A stretch of DNA of 64,000 bases from Caprella mutica (Eukaryota; Arthropoda; Malacostraca; Amphipoda; Caprellidae). The notes below the pieces were generated by a model. It was not told the origin of the DNA, made no database searches, and was given only the letters and a program-made list of their open reading frames with translations. Shown one piece after another: positions 39,101-50,492 of this stretch. The DNA is taken from contig CANNZV010001461.1 in assembly GCA_947561585.1 (NCBI GenBank), forward strand, positions 160,441 through 224,440, read 5' to 3'. Both the position numbers and the translations under genes were made by a program. Position 1 is the first letter of the stretch, and each line of letters starts with the position of its first letter.

Positions 39101-40610
39101 TTCTGAGTTATGAAGTACTGAGTTATGAAGTTCTGAGTTATGAAGTTCTGAGTTATGAAGTTCTGAGTTATGAAGTTCTGAGATATGAAGTTCTGAGTTA
39201 TGAAGTTCTGAGTTATGAAGTTCTGAGTTATGAAGATCTTAGCTATGAAGTTCTGAGTTATGAAGATCTGAGTTATGAAGTTCTGGGTTATGAAGTTCTG
39301 AGTTATGAAGTTCTGAGTTATGAAGTTCTGAGTTATGAAGATCTGAGTTATGAAGATCTTAGCTATGAAGTTCTGAGTTATGAAGTTCTGAGTTATGAAG
39401 TTCTGAGTAATGAAGATCTGAGTTATGAAGTTCTGAGTTATGAAGTTCTGAGTTATGAAGTTCTGAGTTATGAAGTACTGAGTTATGAAGTTCTGAGTTA
39501 TGAAGTACTGAGTTATGAAGTACTGAGTTATGAAGTACTGAGTTATGAAGTTCTGAGTTATGAAGTTTCTGAGTTATGAAGATCTGAGTTATGAAGTTCT
39601 GAGTTACGAAGTTCTGAGTTATGAAGATCTGAGTTATGAAGTTCTGAGTTATGAAGTTCGTAGTTATGAAGTTCTGAGTTATGAAGTTCTGAGTTATGAA
39701 GATCTTAGCTATGAAGTTCTGAGTTATGAAGTTCTGAGTTATGAAGATCTGAGTTATGAAGTTCTGAGTTATGAAGTTCTGAGTTATGAAGTTCTGAGTT
39801 ATGAAGATATTAGCTATGAAGTTCTGAGTTATGAAGTTCTGAGTAATGAAGATCTGAGTTATGAAGTTCTGAGTTATGAAGTTCTGAGTTATGAAGTTCT
39901 GAGTTATGAAGTACTGAGTTATGAAATTCTGAGTTATGAAGTACTGAGTTATGAAGTACTGAGTTATGAAGTACTGAGTTATGAAGTACTGAGTTATGAA
40001 GTTCTGAGTTATGAAGTTCTGAGTTATGAAGTCCTGAGTTATGAAGTCCTGAGTTATGAAGTTCTGAGTTATGAAGTACTGAGTTATGAAGTTCTGAGTT
40101 ATGAAGTTCTGAGTTATGAAGTACTGAGTTATGAAGTACTGAGTTATGAAGTACTGAGTTATGAAGTTCTGAGTAATGAAGTTCTGAGTTATGAAGTTCT
40201 GAGTTATGAAGATCTGAGTTATGAAGATATTAGCTATGAAGTTCTGAGTAATGAAGTTCTGAGTTATGAAGTTCTGAGTTATGAAGTTCTGAGTTATGAA
40301 GTTCTGAGTTATGAAGTTCTGAGTTATGAAGTTCTGAGTTATGAAGTACTGAGTTATGAAGTTCTGAGTTATGAAGTACTGAGTTATGAAGTACTGAGTT
40401 ATGAAGTACTGAGTTATGAAGTTCTGAGTTATGAAGTTCTTAGTTATGAAGATCTGAGTTATGAAGATCTGAGTTATGAAGTTCTGAGTTATGAAGATCT
40501 GAGTTATGAAGATCTGAGTTATGAAGATCTGAGTTATGAAGTTCTGAGTTATGAAGTACTGAGTTATGAAGTACTGAGTTATGAAGTACTGAGTTATGAA
40601 GTACTGAGTT
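33191..40610 (+). repeat. Higher-order repeat of the 15-bp satellite, copy 2
   Basis: This is the counterpart of 25583-33190 at an offset of 7,608-7,623 bp. Open frames at 36808-39081 and 39359-41632 (minus) and at 37009-38061 and 39560-40612 (plus) translate identically to those at 29185-31458 and 29386-30438, so the copies are nearly identical. The copy end near 40610 is approximate: there the sequence stops following 32990 and continues like 30440. Confidence 0.8.
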
Positions 40611-43160
40611 AAGAAGTTCTGAGTTATGAAGTTATGAATTATGAAGATCTGAGTTATGAAGATCTGAGTTATGAAGTTCTGAGTTATGAAGTTCTGAGTT
40701 ATGAAGTTCTGAGTTATGAAGATCTGAGTTATGAAGATCTTAGCTATGAAGTTCTGAGTTATGAAGTTCTGAGTTATGAAGTTCTGAGTTATGAAGTTCT
40801 GAGTTATGAAGTTCTGAGTTATGAAGTTCTGAGTTATGAAGTTCTGAGTTATGAAGTTCTGAGTTATGAAGATCTTAGCTATGAAGTTCTGAGTTATGAA
40901 GTTCTGAGTTATGAAGATCTGAGTTATGAAGTTCTGAGTTATGAAGTTCTGAGTTATGAAGTTCTGAGTTATGAAGATCTGAATTATGAAGATCTTAGCT
41001 ATGAAGTTCTGAGTTATGAAGTTCTGAGTTATGAAGTTCTGAGTTATGAAGTTCTGAGTTATGAAGTTCTGAGTTATGAAGTTCTGAGTTATGAAGTACT
41101 GAGTTATGAAGTTCTGAGTTATGAAGTACTGAGTTATGAAGTACTGAGTTATGAAGTACTGAGTTATGAAGTTCTGAGTTATGAAGTTCTGAGTTATGAA
41201 GCTCTGAGTTATGAAGATCTGAGTTATGAAGTTCTGAGTTATGAAGTTCTGAGTTATGAAGATCTGAGTTATGAAGTTCTGAGTTATGAAGTTCTGAGTT
41301 ATGAAGTTCTGAGTTATGAAGTTCTGAGTTAAGAAGTTCTGAGTTATGAAGTTCTGAGCTATGAAGTACTGAGTTATGAAGTACTGAGTTATGAAGTACT
41401 GAGTTATGAAGTTCTGAGTTATGAAGTTCTGAGTTATGAAGTACTGAGTTATGAAGTTCTGAGTTATGAAGTTCTGAGTTATGAAGTCCTGAGTTATGAA
41501 GTCCTGAGTTATGAAGTTCTGAGTTATGAAGATCTGAGTTATGAAGTTCTGAGTTATGAAGTTCTGAGTTATGAAGTTCTGAGTTATGAAGTACTGAGTT
41601 ATGAAGTTCTGAGTTATGAAGTACTGAGTCATGAAGTTCTGAGTTATGAAGTTCTGAGTTATGAAGTACTGAGTTATGAAGTTCTGAGTTATGAAGTTCT
41701 GAGTTATGAAGTCCTGAGTTATGAAGTCCTGAGTTATGAAGTTCTGAGTTATGAAGATCTGAGTTATGAAGTTCTGAGTTATGAAGTTCTGAGTTATGAA
41801 GTTCTGAGTTATGAAGTACTGAGTTATGAAGTTCTGAGTTATGAAGTACTGAGTTATGAAGTACTGAGTTATGAAGTTCTGAGTTATGAAGTTCTGAGTT
41901 ATGAAGTACTGAGTTATGAAGATCTTAGTTCTGAGTTATGAAGTTCTGAGTTAAGAAGTTCTGAGTTATGAAGTTCTGAGCTATGAAGTACTGAGTTATG
42001 AAGTACTGAGTTATGAAGTACTGAGTTATGAAGTTCTGAGTTATGAAGTTCTGAGTTATGAAGTCCTGAGTTATGAAGTCCTGAGTTATGAAGTTCTGAG
42101 TTATGAAGTACTGAGTTATGAAGTTCTGAGTTATGAAGTTCTGAGTTATGAAGTACTGAGTTATGAAGTACTGAGTTATGAAGTACTGAGTTATGAAGTA
42201 CTGAGTTATGAAGTACTGAGTTATGAAGTACTGAGTTATGAACTTCTGAGTTATGAACTTCTGAGTTATGAAGTTCTGAGTTATGAAGTACTGAGTTATG
42301 AAGTTTTGAGTTATGAAGTTCTGAGTTATGAAGTTCTGAGTTATGAAGTTCTGAGTTATGAAGTTCTGAGTTATGAAGTTCTGAGTTATGAAGTTCTGAG
42401 TTATGAAGAACTGAGTTATGAAGTTCTGAGTTACGAAGTTCTGAGTTATGAAGTACTGAGTTATGAAGTTCTGAGTTATGAAGTTCTGAGTTATGAAGTC
42501 CTGAGTTATGAAGTTCTGAGTTATGAAGTCCTGAGTTATGAAGTTCTGAGTTATGAAGTCCTGAGTTATGAAGTTCTGAGTTATGAAGTTCTGAGATATG
42601 AAGTTCTAAGTAATGAAGTTCTGAGTTATGAAGTACTGAGTTATGAAGTTCTGAGTTATGAAGTACTGAGTTATGAAGTACTGAGTTATGAAGTACTGAG
42701 TTATGAAGTTCTGAGTTATGAAGTTCTGAGTTATGAAGTCCTGAGTTATGAAGTCCTGAGTTATGAAGTTCTGAGTTATGAAGTCCTGAGTTATGAAGTC
42801 CTGAGTTATGAAGTTCTGAGTTATGAAGTCCTGAGTTATGAAGTTCTGAGTTATGAAGATCTGAGTTATGAAGTTCTGAGTTATGAAGTTCTGAGTTATG
42901 AAGTTCTGAGTTATGAAGTTCTGAGTTATGAAGTTCTGAGTTATGAAGTTCTGAGTTATGAAGTTCTGAGTTATGAAGTTCTGAGTTATGAAGTACTGAG
43001 TTATGAAGTACTGAGTTATGAAGTACTGAGTTATGAAGTACTGAGTTATGAAGTTCTGAGTTATGAAGTTCTGAGTTATGAAGTTCTGAGTTATGAAGTT
43101 CTGAGTTATGAAGTTCTGAGTTATGAAGTCCTGAGTTATGAAGTTCTGATTTATGAAGCA

Positions 43161-43345
43161 CTCGAGTAATGAAGGCCCTGAGTTATGAAGTATTTTCTAT
43201 AGTTCAATATAGAAAACGATATATGTCAAGAATTTTGTCTTAGTTATCCCTCAAAGATCAAAGTTTCCTCCAAGTTTTTAATCATATAAAATATTAAGTG
43301 CACCTGAGTTATGAAGTGGCTTTGAGTTATGAAGGAACCAATGCT
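43161..43345 (+). repeat. Degenerate right edge of the 15-bp satellite
   Basis: Isolated diverged units (GAGTTATGAAG at about 43179, 43307 and 43331) are separated by about 110 bp of other sequence. That spacer starts with a hairpin, TTTTCTAT-agttca-ATATAGAAAA (about 43194-43217). The last unit ends in GAAGGAACC (to 43344); read inward this is GGTTCCTTC. Confidence 0.7.
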
Positions 43346-43842
43346 TCCTAAGGCAGGATTTCACTGTATTATTGACGCCACCGATCAATAAGACTGCTAA
43401 AAATGCCGTGATAATGAGAGAAGTAGAAGATAGGTCAATAATTATTGCTACTCAAAGGTGCCTCTATGTAGTGAACAATACATACCATTTCACTATGATT
43501 TTTAATTACCCTAATCATTTATAATGAAATGTGTGGTCTGTATAGTGTATACCTATCTGACTGAATGCAAAATATACATTGAAAACAAACATATGTTGAT
43601 ATATATTCACGAATGGCAGGATTAAATTATTGTATCAGTATTCGTGAAGAGCTGGATAATTAGTAACCTTTTGGTAAAATATTGGTTTTAAAATTGTTGT
43701 TTTAATTAGTGAAATGTGTTCGTGAAATTGTTCAAAAATGGTCAATATGATTGCCATTTTCATTGATGATTGCTGAGTACAATAGAACTACTATATAGTG
43801 AACTTTAACCAGTTCATTATAGATTATATATGAAACTTATAT
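43346..43842. other. Unique non-coding sequence, no feature seen
   Basis: AT-rich sequence with no recognisable gene or repeat between the satellite and the next foldback element. Confidence 0.4.
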
Positions 43843-44805
43843 GGGTCTAGGTCAATTGGTCCCCAGTCAAATGATCCTCGGTCATTTGATCTCCTGTCAT
43901 TTGAACCCCGTACCATCTGATTCCCGGTCATTTGATTATCAGTCATATTTTCCGTTATACACCAAGTATTCATTTATTATATGTGTATATATTAATTATT
44001 TAACATAAAATAGAAATATGTACCATACACTCGATTAATTTTTTCTAAGAAACTAATTAAGAAATAAGAGTAAAAACAACTTACAAATATTTAAAAAATT
44101 ATTCATATTAGAAGTAACAGTATATGCTTTCAAATTTATTTTCCGGCAACAAAAAAATATTCAATGGTAAAATCAAATGTACAGGCATACCCCACACTTA
44201 TGATAACTCGCACAAATGACCAATCAAATAAATCAGGATCATGTCTCGTGATTATTTCACCTGTTATAGGAACTAATTGAGGAGTAACGTTTGACAATTA
44301 TATCGGCTGTTTTCAGTTAAGTTTTTCTCGTAACTATTACAATTATTATCATCATGCGGGTGTGATAGACCGAAAATCAATTTATGGTAAATATTTAATT
44401 ATACTGTTCACCATAAAATCATTTTCAATCTACCACATGGTCATAATGTTTTTAATAGTAACGGAGAAAACAGCTTAGGAGAAAAGAGCTTATATACCTA
44501 ACTGAAAAATAGGTATATTCACTTATAGCTTGCAATAGCTGGTTTATATTTCCCATCACCTGTAATAATATGTTTTCTGACTAGTTGTAAGTGTAAATTA
44601 TTTTTAAATAGAAAATAGTTCATTTATTGCGGTAATAAGCTCGAGCTGTTTGAATTCTGTCTGTTATTCTGTTCATTATATACAGGGTGACCCACAAAAA
44701 AGTGTAAAAAAATGACTGGGAATCAAATGACTGGAGACTAAATGACCGGGGATCAAATGATCGGGATCTAATGACCGGGAATCTTTTGACTGGGGATCAA
44801 TTGAG
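43843..44805. mobile_element. Foldback-type element with GGTCATTTGATCCCC arrays
   Basis: The left arm (about 43850-43955) has about six units of 15-16 bp resembling GGTCATTTGATCCCC. The right arm (about 44711-44800) has six units in inverse orientation (AATGACCGGGGATCA). The left end reads GGGTCTAGGTCAATTGG, close to the GGGTGTAGGTCATAAG end of the elements at 50493-51023 and 52731-53176. The right end (…GATCAATTGAGC) is less conserved and I could not identify a target duplication, so the boundaries are approximate. The core is about 750 bp, AT-rich, with no gene. Just inside the right arm, about 44682-44700, is an isolated ACAGGGTGACCCACAAA resembling one end of a Tc1/mariner-type MITE. Confidence 0.65.
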
Positions 44806-45663
44806 CATTCAAGTATGTTTTGATTTTCTATAATATATTAGTTCTGTGGTATATAATTGAGAATGTCCGATATGAAAATTATTATCTCCCAACATAGGTG
44901 AATATTTTCAAATAGATGAGCACAGTTTTGTCATATAATTATATGTTCCGAACAATTTACTGATTTTGCACAATTCCGAGAAAGCGCTTCGCATTTTCAA
45001 GATCATAAAAACGCGCAAAGCATTCTCGCATGTAATTTTATGGAAAAATATTCTTAATTTTTTATTTTATTCAAAAGAAGATATTTTTACATTAAAACAA
45101 AGGGAAAACAAATGAGGTTAATTCCAAACGTTTGGTACAATGTTTAATATTTCATTAAAATTTAAATACCAATTTTATTCAAAGTTTTCTTTTAGAAGCT
45201 TATTCAAGCTCAATCACCAATATATTAATAAGTTATTATGTATAGATTTAACTATCATATTTCGACGAAATGGACCAATTAAATACATAAATAATTGATT
45301 ATCTACTCCATCACTGTTGGTCCTGTTTCATACCTTGCACTCTCTCGAGAATCATTTTTTAATTCTCTAAATTAATGATCAATGACATGACATGACATTT
45401 TTGAGACGAATAATGTGTCTGTATAATACATATATTGCCCGAAAAGGTCCTGTTAACAGCAGGGGTTTGAAATAGTTGTTTTGTATACATTTTTTTCAAT
45501 AAAATAATCCTTAATATATTACACCTTAGAATGAGTCTGAAAATAGGGAGGGTAGGGTGTTGCTATAATACTAACGACATCGTAAACTGTACAGGAAAGA
45601 GAGAAGAGGGAAACAATCTACTACTTAGGAAAACTTTCCTAGATTTTGATGACTATATTAAAT
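44806..45663. other. Unique AT-rich sequence, no feature seen
   Basis: No open frame, transposon end or tandem array was recognised. Confidence 0.4.
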
Positions 45664-45819
45664 AGTGTTCTAAATAAATTCAAACGAGTGTTCAGAATGA
45701 ATTCAAACGAGTGTTCTGAATAAATTCAAACGAGTGTTCTGAATAAATTCAAACGAGTGTTCTGAATAAATTCAAACGAGTGTTCTGAATAAATTCAAAC
45801 GAGTGTTCTGAATAAATTC
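45664..45819 (+). repeat. 23-bp tandem repeat, nearly 7 copies
   Basis: The unit is GTGTTCTGAATAAATTCAAA plus CGA, repeated in tandem with few substitutions. The first two copies are the most diverged (TTCTAAATA, TTCAGAATG). Confidence 0.93.
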
Positions 45820-46637
45820 ACTATATTGTGAGCAAAACAACCTTACAACGGCTAAAACTAACAAGGAAAGCTGATTAGCTTCGTCAATTGATATACAATA
45901 CCAATTATCAAACAATCGTGTACATTTATAATAATGTAAAGCTCTCGATCCATCTCAATTATTCAGTAGAATTTAGAACATCTTTTAAATATTTTCTTAG
46001 TGGGAAATAAAAAAATTCCTCTTATTTACATTTATTCCACTTAGAACAAAATAGAATGGAACATTTCTTGGAAAATACTTTCTACAGACTGTTCCACATT
46101 TGGTGTTACTCCACTCATCAAGTTATATGTAAGCATGGATATATTGAATAAGCATATTTAATTATTCTATTTCAAACTAAAAGATCAGCAATATCATTGT
46201 CTTTAAATATAATTGGTAATTTTTAATAAATAAACACAATTTGTTCGTACCTACAGTTAAAGAGCTATAATCACCGACAGTTTTCTTTAGATCAGTGAAA
46301 ATTATCAGAGGTATAACTTTCAACTATATTGTCACATTCAAAAATGGACATTTAGTCTAACTTTTTAGACATTTTGTTTATCTGAATCAACAAAGTAAAA
46401 CTGATTCTAAATGTATTGGAAAGAGACTGCTCGTTGGTGAGGAGGAAAGTTCGATCATGGATACGTACACATGAAGATCAAATGACGGTGTAACACACAT
46501 TCAATCATTCCGCACACCCTATTCCTCCCCCTCTCACTGACATACAAACTATAGAGTGGATCGTTCAGTAAAACTTTTCAGAGTTGGGTTTGGTATAATA
46601 GTAAATTTATTTTGCGCTCTTGTTCATCGAAATGAGG
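45820..46637. other. Unique AT-rich sequence, no feature seen
   Basis: No gene or repeat is supported. A less AT-rich stretch around 46420-46540 has no meaningful open frame. Confidence 0.4.
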
Positions 46638-46639
46638 TA

Positions 46640-47461
46640 CAGCAAAACCTCGTACTAGAACAGCCTCCTAGTAGACAAACCTCCTATTAGACCAAGAAAT
46701 TTTTGTAACTGTACTGGAAAAAACCGCGTACTAGACAAAACACAATTTTTATCACCTTACAGTGATTCTAGTGTAAATATTACCAGGAGTAATAATTACA
46801 ATACTGTTTTAAAGATAAATCTCTAATTTGACTGATGTATTATATTTATTTATGCTGGTTTTAGGATAAAACATAAGGCAGATTTGTTTCAGATTTGATG
46901 GTAGAGTCTGTGCAAAAATAATTGATGTGTTACAGAAAACTAGTTACAGTGAAGACTATTATAATTTCATAAAATAATAATTTAGTTGAATTTTTTTTTA
47001 TATTCATTTCGATTGAAACAAAAACAAAAAAATACTGTTTCTAAATGTGTTTCAAATTTTGCTATTTTCTTGATTAGATAAAACAGTAAAGGGGTTTCTG
47101 AAGGATTGTTTCCGTTATACAAGGAAACAATTAAAGGTTCGAGTTTGTCAACACAGAGGGGTTTCCTTCAGAAACCCCTTTACTGTTTTATCTAATCAAG
47201 AAAATAGCAAAATTTTAAACCATTCATATGATAATAACCATCAAATTTCGGTAAATGTGTTTCCCTTCAAAATTGTTATGTTAGTCATTATTTAATTTGG
47301 CACTAAAGTTATAATAAACAAATAGAGCTATCGAAATATTAAAGTCACCGCTTCCCTTTTAAAGAAAACGATTTTGGTCTAGTAGGAAACTAATAAAGTT
47401 AGTTTCTTACTAGACCAAACAAATTTGGAACGTAACTCTGGTCTACTGCGAGGTTTTGCTG
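46640..47461. mobile_element. Pogo/Tigger-type MITE with TA target site
   Basis: The left end CAGCAAAACCTCGTACTAGA and the right end read inward CAGCAAAACCTCGCAGTAGA are flanked by TA (46638-46639 and 47462-47463). CAG(C/T)(A/G)AAACCTC termini with TA duplication are typical of pogo/Tigger elements of the Tc1/mariner superfamily. Subterminal copies of TAGTAGAC and TCTAGTAGG recur near both ends. No transposase remnant is visible, so the element is non-autonomous. It contains a separate long palindrome at 47053-47212. Confidence 0.78.
47053..47212. repeat. Near-perfect inverted repeat of about 50-bp arms inside the MITE
   Basis: The left arm runs through AAATTTTGCTATTTTC, TTGATTAGATAAAACAG and TAAAGGGGTTTCTGAAGGA. 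The right arm is its reverse complement, ending near 47212. Identity looks complete or nearly so over about 50 bp, with a loop of about 55 bp. Arms this alike suggest recent origin or ongoing gene conversion, in contrast to the diverged outer ends. Confidence 0.85.
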
Positions 47462-47598
47462 TATGCGAAATTTTAGATCCTTGGGTCTTAATCTGCATCA
47501 CTCGCTATAAGGGACCCAAATATATGGAGAATCACTAAAAAAAACTTGTTATATTTCAAAATTCCCATAAGTTCTCTTTTTTATCAAACTACACTGTA

Positions 47599-48321
47599 CA
47601 GGCAGGTCCCGATTTTATTACAACCCCGCTCTTATAAAAGTGGTAATAATTGCATGACATGTCTCGATATCATTACCGTTCGTATACATTGAAAATGGAG
47701 ACAATTTTATGTGGTCAGTGTTTCACAGTAACTACAATAAATATCAAAATGATTATTCAGATAAGGTTATTAATTAGAATCAATTGGTTCAGAAATTGAA
47801 CATATCCCATTTTATTATAATTTAACTTTTGTTTCCATGATTCCATTTAGAATAAAAGTTAAATAATAATTATTATATTTTCTTTTTTGACGTGTCCGAA
47901 ATTGTAGAACCAACCAATAACTTGGAACTAAGTATTCTACTACAAAAAATATTTCACAGAGCATAAAATTGCTGTTGTTATGTGTAACACTATAATTATA
48001 GAAATCTAAGTATCTATTAATTACTCAACTATACTGAGTGAGAGTTAAGCTATAGTTGAATTTTAAGGCCTTTAATAACTTCACCACTTTGAACTTTCAT
48101 ACAGTCACAAACACTAAACAATGTTTATTAATATGCCTATATAATATATAGTTCTCTAACTCTAAAACAAATTTCCTTTCATTATAACTCATAGAAAATT
48201 ATATATATAATCAAGGAGTGACAATTATTAACTTTTTGTACTTTTCCCCGCTCTAATTACCGTTTACCAATTAAACGGAGTCGTGATTTGATAATTAAAG
48301 CGGGGCGGCGGGGCCAGCCTG
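47599..48321. mobile_element. Pogo/Tigger-type MITE with TA target site
   Basis: The ends are CAGGCAGGTCCCGATTTTAT on the left and, read inward on the right, CAGGCTGGCCCCGCCGCCCC. They are flanked by TA (47597-47598 and 48322-48323). The CAGGC(A/T)GGTCCC start is typical of Tigger/pogo-like elements. The second tier also pairs (CCCCGCTCTTAT on the left against CCCCGCTTTAAT read inward on the right). Interior AT-rich, no coding sequence. Confidence 0.7.
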
Positions 48322-48323
48322 TA

Positions 48324-49440
48324 ATAGAAAGAACAACAATAACATACCACTTGAAAATGTTGTTCAATTTTCAGTCATAACGTCCCGCACTAGAACTCTA
48401 AAATTGAAAGAAAATGTGAAATATCCAATTTGACAATGAATTTAAGTTAATAATTTTGGATTCCTTCAAATGGTTACACCTCTAATTTTTCATTTCTATA
48501 GAATTTTCGTAATCTAAGAAAATGAGTAGGAAAAGGATAACTAAATCAAATTCCAGAAATTAAAAAAAAAACGATATATTGATGGTTGAATGTTAATTGT
48601 AATAATTCTGAGTATAGTTAATATATGAATATTTAATTGGTAGAAGAATAGAATATAAGTTAATCCATATGATTTAAAGAGATCGATGTAGGGGTTACGT
48701 GGCTCTTAGAACGGATAATTTTGTCCTGTATAGAGGATTTCTGTTTTGAGATAGTCCGTTATACGAGCCTGTATTAGTAGTGTCATATCATATTAAAAGT
48801 ACAGAACTGAGTTTGTTTTATAAATTAAAAAACATTGCAGAGTTCACATTGTTACGTGACGGGATAGTGTCTCGACAATCTCCCTAAATGTTTACAAGTT
48901 TCCGGAACTATTCTATCAGCGAATTAAGGCAAACTCTTCATTTCCAAAACCTTGCCTATTAACTACGTGTATACAAATATTTTCCCAGTTACAAATTTCC
49001 TTCAATTTTTCACAAAACACCTGGGTAATATATGATTCAAAGCAGTTAACACATTGTATATTCATTATTTTTTAAGCATTTCTTTCATTTTTTAAAATTA
49101 GATATAAATAACTCAAAAAATTAACACATTTATACTACAATCATAAACTCACAATATATATGTACAATTATGAAAATAGGTAATAATATTTGACCAGATA
49201 GATACGCAAGGCATAGTTTTCTTTAAATAAATTACCCCAAATGGCTCATAGAAAACATATTACTGGAGAGGAGATACAAGAGGTAACTCTTAGCTCTGGT
49301 AAAAATGCACTCGAATAACTTAGAATCAGATCTGTGCATCCCTGCTCCTACACAAGACAAATCGTACAGAATACCTTTCTTTGTCCACCGGTATCAGTTG
49401 AACTATAACGTGGAGAGCTAACGAGGATTGTAAGACGAGG
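48324..49440. other. AT-rich non-coding sequence
   Basis: No gene was recognised. Around 48700-48770 there are weak pogo-like phrases (TATAGAGGATTTC, CCGTTATACGAG) that may be the remnant of one more MITE, but I cannot pair its ends. Confidence 0.4.
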
Positions 49441-49452
49441 TTATAATCTTAC

Positions 49453-49632
49453 AAGGGCCACCATTAAACTCTTCAGTTCACTAGCTGAGGTTGGTTGAAT
49501 CTGAAAAGCTGTTGATGGCGATCCCTCAGGGTCCTCCATCAGACTTCCGTCCACCATGTTGGTTGAATCATAAAGAGAGGGAAAGAAAAGTGAGGATCGT
49601 CCTACCAAGATCACAGCCCAAGTTTGGAAGGC
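49453..49632 (-). CDS. Possible isolated exon, unknown protein
   Basis: This stretch is markedly less AT-rich than its surroundings and is open on the minus strand for 60 codons, phase 0 at both ends. A plausible acceptor (…TCATTCACAG) precedes it and a good donor (CCCTT|GTAAGA) follows. The translation begins AFQTWAVILVGRSSL and includes DGSLMEDPEGSP and a serine/leucine-rich end. I recognise no domain. The 11-mer ATTCAACCAAC occurs twice within it. The exon could belong to a real gene with other exons outside this neighbourhood, or be a fragment of a transposable element. The longer open frame running on to 49905 continues into the CCCACAGG repeat arm and is spurious there. Confidence 0.3.
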
Positions 49633-50017
49633 CTGTGAATGATGGGGATTATAACAATATTGCTTGTATACTATTACCAAATTTATACTTACCAAAGAAA
49701 CTATAAATTGCAAACAGTATGTAATTATGGTTCCCGGAAAGAAGCCCACAGGAAAAATACCCACAGGAAAAAAGCCCAGAGGAAAAATGCCCACAGGAAA
49801 AAAGCCCACAGGAAAAATGCCCACAAGGAAAAATGCCCACAGGGAAAAATTCCAACAAGGAAAAAAGCCCACAGGTATAAGAGCCCACAGGAAAAAATCC
49901 CACAACTATATAATTTTTATAATATGTAACAGAAAAACATAAAGGTGTTTTAAATAAGGGCATAAGTTAACGGCAAATATTCTAAAAGACAGTTGTTTTT
50001 TAATTTATTTTAATGTA

Positions 50018-50260
50018 GGGTTTAACGTCAGCTTTTAGCCATTTCGACTATATCACCGACGTCAAAAATAAATTTAAAAAACTGGAAGAAGCAGTCAGAA
50101 AGGAATGTAGCTCCATGAAAAAAGTCCGTTGTGACATTGCAAAGTGATGAAGAAAAGCTACTCCGTGAATGGAGTCACTTACAAAGGAATGTGACGACCA
50201 AAGCACCAATGGTTTCACTCACAGATGGAAGAGGAAAATGAAAAGGTGATAATAAATAAA
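50018..50260 (+). pseudogene. Coding-like, frameshifted segment captured inside the foldback element
   Basis: After a possible splice acceptor (TTTTAATGTAG, ending 50018), one frame is open for 41 codons (50022-50144, including KFKKLEEAVRKE). An overlapping +1 frame is open for 34 codons (50137-50238, including SDEEKLLREWSHL and ending in TDGRGK then TGA). The charged, helix-forming composition looks protein-like. A homologous segment lies on the opposite strand at about 57640-57831: it has LEEAVREE at the matching point and TDGRRK then TGA at the matching end. I do not recognise the protein. It may be a gene fragment captured by the element, or part of a decayed transposon gene. Confidence 0.4.
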
Positions 50261-50492
50261 GCTTACAAGACTATCCTAATACAAAAATCTAAGACTTTGT
50301 AGTTGAAGAGCATAACCCTAGCACTATCCTCTAAAACTGCAAGTAGCGTAAACAAATATAAATATGGTAAATATGAAATAAGACAATACGTAATTCAAAC
50401 TACACCAGTTCGGAACCCGAGGGACACTACCCGCCTTCTCTTCCATCCACCAGACTGCTTCAGGATAGAGCCCCTGGAAAGGTATTGGGGAG

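Larger units (their letters stand above)
21231..43160 (+). repeat. 22-kb satellite of a 15-bp unit (GAGTTATGAAGTTCT), about 1,460 copies
   Basis: The whole interval is one head-to-tail array in one orientation. Most variation is limited to two bases in the unit: GTTCT, GATCT, GTACT and GTCCT. A linked double variant, GATCTTAGCTATGAAG, recurs as a block. Rare 16-bp units with an extra T (AAGTTTCTGAG, at about 23885, 26181, 29392, 31943, 33789, 37015, 39566) shift the phase. The unit has four G and one C on this strand, so the array is strongly strand-skewed. The unit has no stop in one forward and two reverse frames, which creates long open frames on both strands (for example 25974-28367 and 33582-35990 minus; 29386-30438 plus). 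They are not genes: they overlap on opposite strands and end wherever a unit mutates to TAA or gains a base. Confidence 0.97.

Noticed and set aside
21089..43169. Long open frames on both strands (up to about 800 codons) encoding pentapeptide repeats such as SYEVL or TQNFI
   Set aside because: They follow from a 15-bp unit without stops in three frames, overlap on opposite strands, begin and end at random unit mutations, and have no signal or flanking gene structure.
44682..44705. Single ACAGGGTGACCCACAAA motif like a Tc1/mariner terminus
   Set aside because: No inverted partner is found within reach, so no element can be defined from it.
43843..44805. Target-site duplication for the GGTCATTTGATCCCC foldback element
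   Set aside because: Several alignments of the flanks were tried; none gave more than a chance match, so only the arms are claimed.
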